Origin: Rhodospirillales bacterium
Lineage (GTDB): Bacteria > Pseudomonadota > Alphaproteobacteria > Reyranellales > Reyranellaceae
DNA length: 64,000 nt
NCBI GenBank assembly: GCA_016185145.1
Contig: JACPOB010000183.1
Location: 62,001-126,000 of the forward strand
Direction of reading: 5' to 3'
Shown here: piece by piece, positions 35,177 through 44,308 of the stretch
Position numbering within the stretch: position 1 is the first letter of the stretch
How the letters are laid out: the number at the start of each line of letters is the position of its first letter
Position numbers and translations under genes: made by a program
The notes under the pieces: generated by a model
Told to the model about the DNA's origin: nothing
What the model saw: only the letters and a program-made list of their open reading frames with translations
The model's database searches: none

Positions 35177-35656
35177 TCAGAGCAGCGCCACGGTGAACAA
35201 GACTGCGGACAGCACGGGAGCGACGGTGCGCACCGTGTTCCACATCGTCCATTCGCTGAGATAACGCGTCCACAAAGCCGCAGCCTCCGGCGTGCCCGGA
35301 GGTACTGCCGCGAGTGCGTTGTTCAGCGGCACGTTGCGCAGCATTGTCACGCCGATGACGCCGACGAGATAGATCACGCTCGCCAGCAGGACGAACATGC
35401 CGCCGGTCGCCGTCCAGCGCAAAGCCACGCCGGCCGAAGCCGCGACGCAGAGCGCTGCCGTACCGAAGAAGGCCAGGAAGAAGGTCGGGTTGATCACCGT
35501 GACATTGATCGCGTTCATCGCCGCGATGCCGTGATCCGACGGCAGCCGGCCCAGTGCCGCCATCACGAAGGAAGAAAAGGCGAAGAAGATTCCCGCGACG
35601 AGGCCGCAGCCGATGGCAGCGGCAAAGACGAGCACAAAGACGATGTGGCTGATCAC
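35177..35656 (-). CDS. DUF1772 (anthrone-oxygenase-like) membrane protein
   Basis: The 159-residue protein has four hydrophobic helices and the NVPLNNALAAV motif followed by WTRYLSEWTMWNTVRTVAP, the hallmark of the DUF1772 family. The GTG at 35656 has GGAGG at a fit distance. It is divergent from an HxlR-type regulator, a common arrangement for stress- or quinone-responsive genes. Biochemical function is not settled for the family. Confidence 0.85.
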   Translation of the reverse strand: MISHIVFVLVFAAAIGCGLVAGIFFAFSSFVMAALGRLPSDHGIAAMNAINVTVINPTFFLAFFGTAALCVAASAGVALRWTATGGMFVLLASVIYLVGVIGVTMLRNVPLNNALAAVPPGTPEAAALWTRYLSEWTMWNTVRTVAPVLSAVLFTVALL

Positions 35657-35753
35657 GGCGGCGCCTCCGATAGACGGAGATCCCGCTATCACGACGGTGC
35701 CCTTCGCATAAGTACGCACAATTTTTATACTGCGATCAAACATGGAGACGGGC

Positions 35754-36080
35754 ATGGCGACCAAGGCACCCTGGTGTGCGGTGGCGGCGACGGTCGAGGT
35801 GATCGGCGGACGATGGAAGCCCACCATCCTGTTCCACCTCAAGGATCAGCCGCGACGCTTCAACGAGCTGCGGCGGCTGGTCCCGGGCATCACCCAGCGC
35901 ATGCTGACCCTGCAGCTGCGCGCCCTGGAGCATGACGGCATCGTGGCGCGCACGGTGCACAACAGCGTTCCGCCGCATGTCGAATATTCATTCACGAGGA
36001 AAGGATTGAGCCTGGGCCCGATTCTCGACGCCATGGAGGCCTGGGGAGAGCTCAACCGACCGCGGCGCCGGCGGGCCTGA
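35754..36080 (+). CDS. HxlR-family transcriptional regulator
   Basis: The 108-residue protein has the HxlR winged-helix core: AATVEVIGGRWKPTILFHL, RRFNELRRLVPGITQRMLT and LEHDGIVARTVHNSVPPHVE. The ATG at 35754 has GGAGA just upstream; an in-frame ATG at 35742 is possible. HxlR proteins respond to electrophiles or oxidants, sometimes through cysteine, and here a Cys is present in APWCAVAA. The target is probably the divergent DUF1772 gene, with the A/T-rich tract 35711-35731 between them as the likely site. Confidence 0.9.
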   Translation: MATKAPWCAVAATVEVIGGRWKPTILFHLKDQPRRFNELRRLVPGITQRMLTLQLRALEHDGIVARTVHNSVPPHVEYSFTRKGLSLGPILDAMEAWGELNRPRRRRA

Positions 36081-36127
36081 TCGACGCTTTTGATACAAAG
36101 CGGCCATGGGCTGCCCTGGGGACATGC

Positions 36128-37606
36128 GTGAAAATGGCCGCGGGAGAACCCGTCTTGCCCGTCTTCGCCGTCCCATTTCGCATTCTTGGCCGTGCGGCGG
36201 CCGTTGTCGGCATCCTGCTGTCCGGCGCCGTCCAGGCCCAGACAATGGGCGTGTTTCCCTACCGATGGAACGATACGCCGCCAGCCGACGCCATCACCGC
36301 GGCCGACATCCGAGAGGCCCTCGTGTGGACCGGCCATCTCGACTTCTTCTTCAAGGGAGAGTTGAGCAGTGCGGTACGCAAGGGGACCCAGGCCTGGCAA
36401 AGGTCGAAGGGCCATCAGCCGACCGACAAGCTGAGTGACGAGCAGACGACTCAGCTCATCAAGGATGGCCTCAAGGAACGAGACTCCGTCGGCTGGTCTC
36501 TCCTGCGCGATCCCGCGGTGGGATTTGCGATCGGCGTGCCGGCCAAGCTTGTGAGCTTCGGCGGGCCGCACATCGACGGCGGCTCTCTCTACTACTCCGC
36601 CGCGGGTACGATCACCCAGTCGATCGGCATCCATCCCGGCTATCCGACCTGCCACACCCTTGGGGCGTACTATCCCAGTGCGACGGCCGGTGCGGCCCTG
36701 CGCGTCCGCGGGGACAACTGGTTCGCCGCTGTGTTCAACCGTGGCGACGGCAAGAACTTCTTCAAGGTGAAATGCCATCAAGCTGGCTCGATCACCATGG
36801 AGATGACCGTCACCGACGCGACACTGGAGAAGCATCCCGGCTTGTTCTTCGCCATGGCCAGCAGCCTGGTGCTCAGCCGCGTGCCCGACCCTTCCGTCCG
36901 GCCACGGCCGCGCGTCGACGACCTGCCGTCGGCTCCATCGGGCTTCTCCGACGAGCAGGTCGCCCGTCCGCAACCGAAAGCCAAGACAACCAAGCCCTCG
37001 CCAATCGACGACTCCGGCAAGACGGGCAAGCTCAAGCTCGAGACCCGGGACGGTCCCGACCTGCGCGCCGACGAGGTGTTCGACAAGGCGTCCGGCGCCG
37101 TCTACGTCGTCAAGGCCGACCGGCGCCTCGGGTCGGCGGTGGCGATCAGCGACAACGAGCTCTTGACCAACTGCCACGTCACCGGCGAGCTCGCCGAAGT
37201 CAAGATCGCACGCGCCAAGTCCGAGCAGTCGGCCCAGGTCGTGTCGCGCAATGCCGACGCCGACCGCTGCGTGCTGCGGACGGCCACGACGCTTCCCAAG
37301 TGGGTGGCGGTGCGGCCCTACGACGACATCAAGGTCGGCGAGCGCGCCATTACCATCGGCACGCCGCAAGGACTGGAGCTGACGGCGGCAGAGGGCATCG
37401 TCTCGTCGAAGCGGGTCTACAACAACGCCCGCGTCGTCCAGACCTCGGCGCCGATCTCGCAGGGCTCTTCGGGCGGCGGCCTGTTCGATGCCCGCGGCCA
37501 TCTGCTCGGCATCACCACTTTCTATTTCAGGGGCGGCCAGAACCTGAATTTCGCGGTCGCCGCCGAAGAATACGCGCAGGAGCGCGAGGAGTCCGCCAAT
37601 CGTTGA
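36128..37606 (+). CDS. Exported trypsin-like serine protease
   Basis: The 492-residue protein (GTG at 36128, ATG at 36134 also possible) has a signal or anchor (ILGRAAAVVGILLSGAVQAQ). The N-terminal region resembles a peptidoglycan-binding fold (ADIREALVWTGHLDFF). A middle beta domain follows, then a Pro/Lys-rich linker (about 285-320). The C-terminal trypsin-like domain has the triad His350 (TNCHV), Asp379 (DADRCVLR) and Ser448 (QGSSGGGLF). It is likely periplasmic. The target is unknown; no PDZ domain follows, unlike DegP. Confidence 0.85.
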   Translation: MKMAAGEPVLPVFAVPFRILGRAAAVVGILLSGAVQAQTMGVFPYRWNDTPPADAITAADIREALVWTGHLDFFFKGELSSAVRKGTQAWQRSKGHQPTDKLSDEQTTQLIKDGLKERDSVGWSLLRDPAVGFAIGVPAKLVSFGGPHIDGGSLYYSAAGTITQSIGIHPGYPTCHTLGAYYPSATAGAALRVRGDNWFAAVFNRGDGKNFFKVKCHQAGSITMEMTVTDATLEKHPGLFFAMASSLVLSRVPDPSVRPRPRVDDLPSAPSGFSDEQVARPQPKAKTTKPSPIDDSGKTGKLKLETRDGPDLRADEVFDKASGAVYVVKADRRLGSAVAISDNELLTNCHVTGELAEVKIARAKSEQSAQVVSRNADADRCVLRTATTLPKWVAVRPYDDIKVGERAITIGTPQGLELTAAEGIVSSKRVYNNARVVQTSAPISQGSSGGGLFDARGHLLGITTFYFRGGQNLNFAVAAEEYAQEREESANR

Positions 37607-37660
37607 GAGAACCGCGGAGGTCTCGCCGGCGGTCCGACCATGATCCGCCCATCCGTAGCG

Positions 37661-38503
37661 TCAAAAATCTTCGTTGCGCGTGAGCCCGCGTCGCAACGTC
37701 CGGCCGGTATTCCAGGCCCAACGCAACGGCAGGCCGATCGGCGTCGCCCGCAAGCGCTGCCAAGCCGGCGATTTCGCCACCCGGTCCTTCAACCCTGGGC
37801 GCAGGAACTGAAGGAAGGCGACGGGCTGGCCCAGGAACTCGGTAGCAGTGGCCGTCGATGCCGTTGCGGCCGCAGCATCGTGATAGATGTCGCGGTGTGA
37901 CGGCCGGCAGAAATAGGTCTTGTTGGCGCCGACCGCGAAGGGAACGAGATTGGGCCGGCGGTCGAAGTAATGTCGCACGCCGTCGCCGACACTCGGCCAT
38001 TGCTCGTTGAATACGTCGTCGACCACGATGATGCCGCCCTCGGCGATCGCCGCTTCGGCCGTGGCCAGGTCATGGGCCGCGATCTCGGCGGTGTGGCCGC
38101 CATCGACGCTGATGAAGCGCAGTGGTCCGTCCGCCAGGCGCGTCAGGACGGCGCCGGAAAGATCCATCGAGCTGCCCTGATGCAGCACCAGCCGGGCGCT
38201 GTCGGCGTGCCGCTCGAGGTTGCGGCGGAACTTCGCGAGATCGCCGTTGCCTGAATTGTCGATGTTCAGATGCTGGTCCTCGAACAGGTCGATCGCCACC
38301 GCCTTCTCCGACGGCAAGCCGAGCAGATAGAGCAGGATGAACAGCTTGCCGTGATGGACGCCGATCTCGGCGACGCCGCCGGCGACGCCGAGCGAACGCT
38401 GGCGCCTTGCCAAAGCGACGATGGTTTGCACCGCTTCGCTGCGCAGCCAGCCGTCGACGTAGAACCTGCCGCGGCGAATGTAGTTTTCGAATCGGGAATC
38501 CAT
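37661..38503 (-). CDS. Class I SAM-dependent methyltransferase
   Basis: The 280-residue protein has the SAM-binding order VAEIGVHHGKLFILL (motif I), VAIDLFEDQHLNID (acidic loop), RFISVDGGHTAEIAAHD (motif with catalytic-type Asp-Gly-Gly-His) and GGIIVVDDVFNEQWP. This matches the class-24/CmcI-like O-methyltransferase branch, often tied to cell-surface or secondary metabolism. It is single and convergent with the protease gene. Confidence 0.8.
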   Translation of the reverse strand: MDSRFENYIRRGRFYVDGWLRSEAVQTIVALARRQRSLGVAGGVAEIGVHHGKLFILLYLLGLPSEKAVAIDLFEDQHLNIDNSGNGDLAKFRRNLERHADSARLVLHQGSSMDLSGAVLTRLADGPLRFISVDGGHTAEIAAHDLATAEAAIAEGGIIVVDDVFNEQWPSVGDGVRHYFDRRPNLVPFAVGANKTYFCRPSHRDIYHDAAAATASTATATEFLGQPVAFLQFLRPGLKDRVAKSPAWQRLRATPIGLPLRWAWNTGRTLRRGLTRNEDF

Positions 38504-38574
38504 GGGCGGCAGTTTGCCGCCGCCGGGTGAACGGTCAACGAAGCGACGATGACCGTCCTGTGAGAAGCCACGCG

Positions 38575-39123
38575 CTATGCGCGGCCTGCTGTCGCGCTCT
38601 CGATGGTGATGGCCTTGCCGGCAACCGTATCGAACTTCAGCCGTTGCACGTGGTCGAGATCGCGGCCGGTGACGCGCACGAAGCGGCTGCCCTCGGGATA
38701 GTCGATGGCGTGAATGGCGCCGACGTCGTAGATGCCGGCATGACCCGGCTCCAGCCGGTAGCTCTTGACCTTCTCGAGCTTGGCCTCGCCTTCACCATGT
38801 CCGCCGTCGAGCCGCTTGTACTCGCTCATGTCCGTGTACTTGACTGCCTGGCCGTAGACCGCCCACGAGCTGCCGTGATCGTGCGGCGGACTTTTATGCG
38901 GCTTGGGATTGCAGTGCGCCATCACGACGAAGCCGAGATCCTTGTCCTCATAGAGCTTGCGCGTGCCGATCGGCGCGGAAGGGCCCACCGCCTCGTCGAC
39001 GAACGACCTGTTGGCCAGAAGCTTCTCCAGGAGCAGGCGCACCTTCTCGCGGCCGGCCGGCCCTTCGTTGTCCTTGAGGGCCGACTTGGCGTCGTTGACG
39101 AAAGCGTCGAGCGTGTAGGTCAT
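38575..39123 (-). CDS. Cupin / cysteine-dioxygenase-like protein
   Basis: The 182-residue protein has a cupin core: PPHDHGSSWAVYGQ with the first metal histidines and LEPGHAGIYDVGAIHAIDYP with a later histidine. This resembles cysteine dioxygenase-type or thiol dioxygenase-like proteins. The N-terminus is helical (MTYTLDAFVNDAKSAL). It lies 53 bp after the acyl-CoA dehydrogenase gene on the same strand. The substrate is unknown. Confidence 0.75.
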   Translation of the reverse strand: MTYTLDAFVNDAKSALKDNEGPAGREKVRLLLEKLLANRSFVDEAVGPSAPIGTRKLYEDKDLGFVVMAHCNPKPHKSPPHDHGSSWAVYGQAVKYTDMSEYKRLDGGHGEGEAKLEKVKSYRLEPGHAGIYDVGAIHAIDYPEGSRFVRVTGRDLDHVQRLKFDTVAGKAITIESATAGRA

Positions 39124-39175
39124 CTGGCACTCCATCCGCGCAGGGCGAAAGCATCGGCCCGCTGGCGGTCGGCTG

Positions 39176-40336
39176 TCAACGGCCGCCCAGGATGCGCCGC
39201 GCGATGACCATGCGATGGATCTCGGACGGTCCTTCGTAGACGCGCATGGTCCGCACCTTCTGCGCCAGCCACGACAGCGGCAGTTCCTGGGTGACGCCCA
39301 TGGCGCCGAATGCCTGCTGAGCGTGGTCGATGATCTCGGTCGCCATCTCGGTGGCGAAGACCTTGATCATCGAGGCCTCCATGCGCACGTCGCGGCCCTC
39401 GTCCTGCTTGACCGCGGCGTCCATCACCATCAGTCGGCAGGCATGCAGCTTGGTCGCCGCGTCCGCCACCCACCATTGGATGGCCTGGCGATCGGCGAGC
39501 TTCTGGCCGAAGGTCACGCGCTGGTTGGCGTGCTCGACCAGCATGTCGAGCGCGCGCTGCGCCATGCCGATGCACCATGCACCCATCTGCAGGCGGCGCA
39601 CGGTCAGCCGCAGCTGCATGGGCGCAAAGCCCTGGCCGATGCGGCCCAGCACCTGCGTGTCGGGCACGCGGCAGTCCTCGAACACCACCTCGTAGGTGCG
39701 CTGACCAGCCAGCATGGGGATGGCGCGCGCCACGACCAGGCCGGGCGTGCCCTTGTCGACCAGGAAGGCGGTGATGCCGCCGCGCGAGCCCTTCTCCGGA
39801 TCGGTCACCGCCATGGCGATGGTGAAGTCGGCCTTGGCGATGCGGCTGATCCAGATCTTGCGGCCGTTGATCACCCAGTCGCTGCCGTCCTTGACCGCGC
39901 GCGTCTTCATGCCGGCGGGGTCGCCGCCCGCACCGGGCTCGGAGATGGCGATGGCCGACGTCGTCTCGCCCGCGGCATAGGGTTCCAGGTACTTCTTGCG
40001 CTGCTCGGGGTTGGCCGTCGCCAGCAGCATGTGCAGGTTGGGCGAGTCGGGCGGGAAGGTGAAAGGTACCGCCGTGTATCCGAGCTCTTCGTTGACGCCG
40101 ACCAACGCGGTCCACGGCAGGTTGGCGCCGCCCGCCTCCTCCGGCACGTCGAGCGCCCACAGGCCGAGATCCTTGCACTGCTTGAAGAGCTTCTTGTTCT
40201 CCTCGTCCGACAGCGCGGCCGGCTGGCCGGACGCGAAGCGATCGAGGATGTTCTTCTCCAGGGGCATCAACTCGTTGCGCACGAACTTCTTCACCAGATC
40301 GCGCAGCATCCGATGTTCTTCACTGACCTGGTACAT
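39176..40336 (-). CDS. Acyl-CoA dehydrogenase
   Basis: The 386-residue flavoprotein has the family signatures AIAISEPGAGGDPAGM, INGRKIWISRI and MRVYEGPSEIHRMVIARRI, where the Glu in VYEGPSE is the usual catalytic base. It oxidises an acyl-CoA at the alpha-beta bond with FAD. It is in line with the binding-protein gene at 40346 (10 bp between), which suggests that the imported compound is degraded as a CoA thioester. Confidence 0.92.
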   Translation of the reverse strand: MYQVSEEHRMLRDLVKKFVRNELMPLEKNILDRFASGQPAALSDEENKKLFKQCKDLGLWALDVPEEAGGANLPWTALVGVNEELGYTAVPFTFPPDSPNLHMLLATANPEQRKKYLEPYAAGETTSAIAISEPGAGGDPAGMKTRAVKDGSDWVINGRKIWISRIAKADFTIAMAVTDPEKGSRGGITAFLVDKGTPGLVVARAIPMLAGQRTYEVVFEDCRVPDTQVLGRIGQGFAPMQLRLTVRRLQMGAWCIGMAQRALDMLVEHANQRVTFGQKLADRQAIQWWVADAATKLHACRLMVMDAAVKQDEGRDVRMEASMIKVFATEMATEIIDHAQQAFGAMGVTQELPLSWLAQKVRTMRVYEGPSEIHRMVIARRILGGR

Positions 40337-40345
40337 GCCGCTCTC

Positions 40346-41383
40346 CTATGCCTTTCCGATACCCTTGTTCACGAATTCCAGCGTATGGGTGCGCCTCGCG
40401 TCCAGTCCCGGCGGCAGGACGCCGACGGCAACCATCGAGTCGTAGAAGCTTTGCCAGCGCTCGGCAGTCATGGCGCCGATACCGTCCTTCAGCGCATCGC
40501 CCGACATCACGATACCGCGCTCGTTCATCACCTTGATGGCATAGGCGAGGCGGTCGTCGGTCTGCTCCGGGTTGGCCTGCTTGATCATCGCATTGGCTGC
40601 TTCGATGGCAGGGCCGCCCTTCATGTACTGCGCCCAGCCCTCCAGCGTGGCGTCGACGAAGCGCTGCACGAGATCCTTCTTCTCCTCCACCAGCTTGCGC
40701 GAGATCGTGATCGTGTTCTGGTAGGGGGTGTAGCCCGCATCGGCGATCAGCAACACCGACGGCGGCCGGCCGAGCGCCTGGCTGATCGGATAAGGCTCGG
40801 ACGACAGGAAGCCCTGCTGGATTAGGTTCTTGTCGGCCAGGAACGGCGCCAGGCTGTAGTTGTAGGGTCTGAGCTGGTTGTCGGAGAGCCCGTATTTCTT
40901 CCGCAGGTAGGGCCAGTAGGTCACGCGCCCGCCGGCGCCGATCATGATCTGCCGGCCCTTGAGCTTCTCGAAGGAGTCGAAACCGGTGTCCGGATGACCG
41001 ATCAGGACCTGGGGATCCTTCTGGAAGATCGAGGCAATGGTGAAGAAGGGCGCGTTCTCGCGGACGAAGGTGAAGGCCTCGAAGCTGCCCGACATCGTCA
41101 TGTCGACTCGCCCGGCCATCAGGAGCTGGCTGATGTTGAGGCTGGGCCCGCCCTGGCGCACGTCGCACTCGATGCCGGCCTTGCGATAAAGGCCCGTGGC
41201 GATCGCCTGGTAGTAGCCGCCATGCTCGGCCTGGGCGCGCCAGTCGGTCTGGATGCTGAGCTTGTCGAGTGTCCGGGCGTGCGGACGACGGACGGTCGGC
41301 AGCAGCAATGGACCGGCCGCGGCCAGGCCCACGGCGAGACGAAGCGCGGTGCGGCGGTGCAGGCGATAGGAAGCGCTGGTCAT
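40346..41383 (-). CDS. ABC transporter substrate-binding protein, NMT1/THI5-like
   Basis: The 345-residue protein has a Tat-type signal (LHRRTALRLAVGLAAAGPLL). Its mature part begins LSIQTDWRAQAEHGGYYQA, typical of the NMT1/THI5-like family that binds thiamine precursors, nitrate-like or aromatic sulfonate ligands. The start overlaps the upstream stop as TGATG. Permease and ATPase genes are absent here. It forms a string with the YdcF-like gene upstream and the acyl-CoA dehydrogenase downstream. Confidence 0.85.
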   Translation of the reverse strand: MTSASYRLHRRTALRLAVGLAAAGPLLLPTVRRPHARTLDKLSIQTDWRAQAEHGGYYQAIATGLYRKAGIECDVRQGGPSLNISQLLMAGRVDMTMSGSFEAFTFVRENAPFFTIASIFQKDPQVLIGHPDTGFDSFEKLKGRQIMIGAGGRVTYWPYLRKKYGLSDNQLRPYNYSLAPFLADKNLIQQGFLSSEPYPISQALGRPPSVLLIADAGYTPYQNTITISRKLVEEKKDLVQRFVDATLEGWAQYMKGGPAIEAANAMIKQANPEQTDDRLAYAIKVMNERGIVMSGDALKDGIGAMTAERWQSFYDSMVAVGVLPPGLDARRTHTLEFVNKGIGKA

Positions 41384-42162
41384 CAGATCTCTCCGCGACG
41401 ATCTAGCAGCAAGGCGACATGCTCGCGCAAGCCGATGCTCGACCAGGCCAGGGCCGCGATCGACGGCACCCAGTTCTCCCACGACGGCCGCGCCTCGGCT
41501 GGCAGACGCCAATCGGTGGGAAAGGCGCCGACGTTGAGGTTCGCCTGGCGTGCGAGCTTCAATGCCCGTGGCATGTGAGAGGCCGACGTTACCAGCGCCA
41601 CGCGCGCCTCTCCGACCATCTGGCGTACGTTGCGGATGTTCTCGAGCGTATTCTGCGACTTGCTCTCGGAGACGATCGCCTCCGATGGCACGCCAAGGTC
41701 GACAAGGAACCGGCGCATGGCTTCCGCCTCGGTCGTCGCGGGGTCGCCGTTCCTGGCGAGCAGCGAGCCGCCGCTCACGATGATGCGACGGGCGAGGCCG
41801 CGGTGATAGAGCCGGGCGGCATGCCAGACGCGATCGGCGGCATCGACAAGGTCTGGATCCACGAGGTAGGGCGGTGCCGCCGGTGTCACGCCGCCGCCCA
41901 GCACGACGATCGCGTCGTAGCAGCACGCGGGCGCCTCAGCCGCCGCCGCGCGCGCCTTGTCCTGCAGCGGTTCGAGCAGCGCGTCGGCTACCGGAGGGAA
42001 CGACATGATCAAGGTTTGGGCGATGGCCAGTATGGCGACCACCGCGCTGAGCCGATTCAGACCGACGAGCGCCAGCACCCAGGCCAGCAACAGTCCGACC
42101 GCCATGGACGCCGGCGGCATGACGAACTGGGTCAGATATTTGAGGAGAGTGAACGTATCCAT
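41383..42162 (-). CDS. YdcF-family protein (DUF218)
   Basis: The 259-residue protein has two N-terminal membrane helices (about 10-60) and a DUF218 domain with AIVVLGGGV, RIIVSGGSLLA, ESKSQNTLENIRNV and LVTSASHMPRAL. This domain is found in inner-membrane proteins tied to envelope polysaccharide or vancomycin-resistance-like functions. The stop overlaps the start of the next gene by one base. The start (ATG at 42162) was chosen as the first that gives the membrane helix; an upstream extension is not protein-like. Confidence 0.8.
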   Translation of the reverse strand: MDTFTLLKYLTQFVMPPASMAVGLLLAWVLALVGLNRLSAVVAILAIAQTLIMSFPPVADALLEPLQDKARAAAAEAPACCYDAIVVLGGGVTPAAPPYLVDPDLVDAADRVWHAARLYHRGLARRIIVSGGSLLARNGDPATTEAEAMRRFLVDLGVPSEAIVSESKSQNTLENIRNVRQMVGEARVALVTSASHMPRALKLARQANLNVGAFPTDWRLPAEARPSWENWVPSIAALAWSSIGLREHVALLLDRRGEI

Positions 42163-42337
42163 GCTGCCGAGAGGCTCGGCTATACAAGGCCGGGTCGCGC
42201 CGGGCAAAGAGTTCCCACAAGCTCTCCCGTCCATTTCTACCGCTCTGCGGACACAATCGGATGGGCACGAGCAGCCACCCAATCTCACAATCGGCTGAGT
42301 TCAATGGCGCTGACGGTGGTAATTTTATAATAAATTA

Positions 42338-42371
42338 AGTTATTAACCTCAGTTATTATTCACGATACACT
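42338..42371 (+). promoter_or_regulatory. Promoter block of the second toxin locus, paired with 2078-2111
   Basis: AGTTATTAACCTCAGTT (42338-42354) differs from the block at 2078 in two positions. TTAACC and TACACT (42366-42371) are 17 bp apart, as in the first locus. The region is AT-rich. Confidence 0.6.
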
Positions 42372-42404
42372 GGCCGTTCGTGACACGCTTTCTGGGGAGC
42401 GAGC

Positions 42405-43841
42405 ATGTTCAATGTCCGACCAGATGAACGTTGGCCTTGGCTTTGGATCGAGCCGCCGACCGAGGACGTGCCAGGTTTCCGCGTGACGCCGCCTGAGGCT
42501 GAAGATCCACCGGGGCTCCACCTCTGGTCACCGCCAATGAACGATCCACCGGGCTTTCACGTGGCCGCCGACGGTTCGGTGCCGAGTGACGTCCGGCCTT
42601 CCGACGTCGGCCTCGCGTTTCCCGGCATCATCGGAAACGGCAGCGGTCCGTTCGGCTTCCTCGATCGGCGAGTATCGAGCTTGGATCCTCACGCACCTCC
42701 TGACAGTGGGCTGCTTTCACTACCGGCCGTACCGCCGATGTTTCCGGAGATTTCGGGAAGGCAGCATTCGTGGTCCAACCTGGAAGGGAATGCTGGACAG
42801 CCGAGCATGGGCTCCAACACGCCCGTGCCTGGGTTCCGCGTTAAGCCGGCAGATAGCGTGCCGGGCTTTCGCGTTGGCGTCGACGGTGCAGTGCGGGACA
42901 CCCTATCGGACGCGTTCGGCATTGCGTCTTTCGGACACAGCCCTCGCAGCGGCGGTTGGCCGTCCGGTACGACCGTTGGCAGCACGTCCCCATGGGCTGA
43001 GCACGGAACTTATTCCTCGATCGACCTGGATCATCCATCCGACCTCGCCGTGCCACAGCGAGACCGCACGCAGGAGGCGTTCGATCAACTCGCACGGATC
43101 TATGCCGGTGTCGGAGGCGATCGGTTCTTCCATCGGCAACCTTCGCACACCGATTCGACCGTGACGGTGGGCGACGGATTCGGCGGCTGGCCGTCGCCCA
43201 CCAGCGAAGGCCAAGTAGACCCGCGGCACATCGTGCCGGTGAATCGGCCGACCGGGCCGCCGCCGCGAGGCATTGGAGACAACAGCCGGCAGGTGCCGAA
43301 GCAGGGACCAGCTTCGTCGCCGCAGCCGCAGCCGCAACCGCAGGCGCCGCGTGGGGCGCCAAGCACGCAGCCGCCGCCCGACACCGCCGGTCCCGCAGCC
43401 GCGGCTGAAGCTGCCGCACAAGAAAGGGCCGCCACCTATAACACCTATCGCGAACAGTTGCAGGCGCTCGGCCCCGACAATCCCCTCCTGAAGCTCGAGC
43501 CAGTGCCCGGCGTGGTGCCCGATCGGGCCACCGTCGATCGCTACGGCGAAGAGGTGAGAGGAGTCGTTCGCAAGAGGGTCGACCGGACAATCGAAAACCT
43601 CAGTGCGCGGAGCACCTACGATAATAGTTCGGCCGTCAGGACCATCGTCGGCGATGTCGATCTGCGAGCCGAATTCGAGCGTCTAAAGGCTGGCGGAAAG
43701 CCCATCCAAGGGGGCGTGCCGGTCAATACAGCCGAGGCGATGGCGAACTCTACGAACTGCCGGGAGGGCTGCGCGTCGGGTTCCGAATGGCCAATGATAC
43801 GCGGACCGGCGAAAAGCGCTCGGTACCGACCCTGGACATAA
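42405..43841 (+). CDS. Toxin-like protein with PGFRV repeats (paralogue of 2185), frame-disrupted near its end
   Basis: This reading frame starts MFNVRPDERWPW. It has several PGF(R/H)V-type units (VPGFRVTPP; DPPGFHVAADG; VPGFRVKPAD; VPGFRVGVDG), the EAFDQLARIYAGVG segment shared with the gene at 2185, a Gln/Pro-rich linker (about 295-325) and a helical segment (YNTYREQLQALG). A late domain follows. The frame ends at 43841 in sequence that is not protein-like; the likely C-terminus is in the -1 frame (next entry), with the change probably at the GGGGG run 43710-43714. GGGGAG precedes the ATG. No signal peptide. Delivery and target are unknown. Confidence 0.7.
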   Translation: MFNVRPDERWPWLWIEPPTEDVPGFRVTPPEAEDPPGLHLWSPPMNDPPGFHVAADGSVPSDVRPSDVGLAFPGIIGNGSGPFGFLDRRVSSLDPHAPPDSGLLSLPAVPPMFPEISGRQHSWSNLEGNAGQPSMGSNTPVPGFRVKPADSVPGFRVGVDGAVRDTLSDAFGIASFGHSPRSGGWPSGTTVGSTSPWAEHGTYSSIDLDHPSDLAVPQRDRTQEAFDQLARIYAGVGGDRFFHRQPSHTDSTVTVGDGFGGWPSPTSEGQVDPRHIVPVNRPTGPPPRGIGDNSRQVPKQGPASSPQPQPQPQAPRGAPSTQPPPDTAGPAAAAEAAAQERAATYNTYREQLQALGPDNPLLKLEPVPGVVPDRATVDRYGEEVRGVVRKRVDRTIENLSARSTYDNSSAVRTIVGDVDLRAEFERLKAGGKPIQGGVPVNTAEAMANSTNCREGCASGSEWPMIRGPAKSARYRPWT

Positions 43842-43888
43842 TCTATCCTGGAAAGCGCGTCCGCTTTCACTACAACAACCGGAGGTAG
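43697..43888 (+). other. C-terminal toxin-like domain of the same gene, in the -1 frame
   Basis: After the G-run at 43710-43714, the -1 frame reads QYSRGDGELYELPGGLRV, continues through VPTLDIIYPGKRVRFHYN and stops at 43888. These are compact beta-rich segments that look like the end of a small nuclease or ribosome-acting toxin domain; I cannot name the family. The stop lies 3 bp before the immunity-like gene, whose GGAGG ribosome-binding site lies at the toxin gene's end, as usual for toxin-immunity pairs. If one extra G were present, the frames would join as KPIQGGRAGQYSRGDG. Confidence 0.6.
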
Positions 43889-43891
43889 CAC

Positions 43892-44275
43892 ATGGTCGAT
43901 GACGTGATGCACGCAAAGCTGATGGAAGTCGTCGACATCCTGCTCTTCGAACCGGCCGAGGTCGATCTCGGTGATGTCTGTCAAATGGTGAAATATGACC
44001 TCGGCATTGCCGATGATCGCGAGGTCAAGCGCCTCACCTATGAGGCGGTGCGGGAGATGCTGCACCGGGGCGCGCTGGTGGATTTCGACGGCGGCGGCAT
44101 TCCGACGGGCAAGCATCATCCGGAAAAGACGCCTGACGAAATCGTCGCGCGCATCGACCGCGAATGGGAAGCCCTTGGAGAGATGCCGACCATTCCGGGA
44201 GAAATCTGCGTCTTCGAGTGGACGCCGGCCGCAATGGAAGCGTACGCCAGAAGTCGTGACCAGCGGTCGGCGTGA
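43892..44275 (+). CDS. Immunity-like protein, copy 1
   Basis: The 127-residue acidic protein begins MVDDVMHAKLMEVVDILL and includes KYDLGIADDREVKRLTYE and PDEIVARIDREWEALGEM. It is homologous over its whole length to the copy at 44436. It starts 3 bp after the toxin gene stop, with GGAGG overlapping the toxin end. Its size, acidity, absence of a signal and tandem duplication are typical of cytosolic immunity proteins that neutralise the toxin domain before it. The family is not known to me. Confidence 0.7.
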   Translation: MVDDVMHAKLMEVVDILLFEPAEVDLGDVCQMVKYDLGIADDREVKRLTYEAVREMLHRGALVDFDGGGIPTGKHHPEKTPDEIVARIDREWEALGEMPTIPGEICVFEWTPAAMEAYARSRDQRSA

Positions 44276-44308
44276 CAACGGAGCTTGGTAAAGACGGAGA
44301 GGCGGACC

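Noticed and set aside
35711..35731. HxlR operator in the DUF1772/HxlR gap
   Set aside because: A/T-rich with weak partial symmetry only; not enough for a site call.
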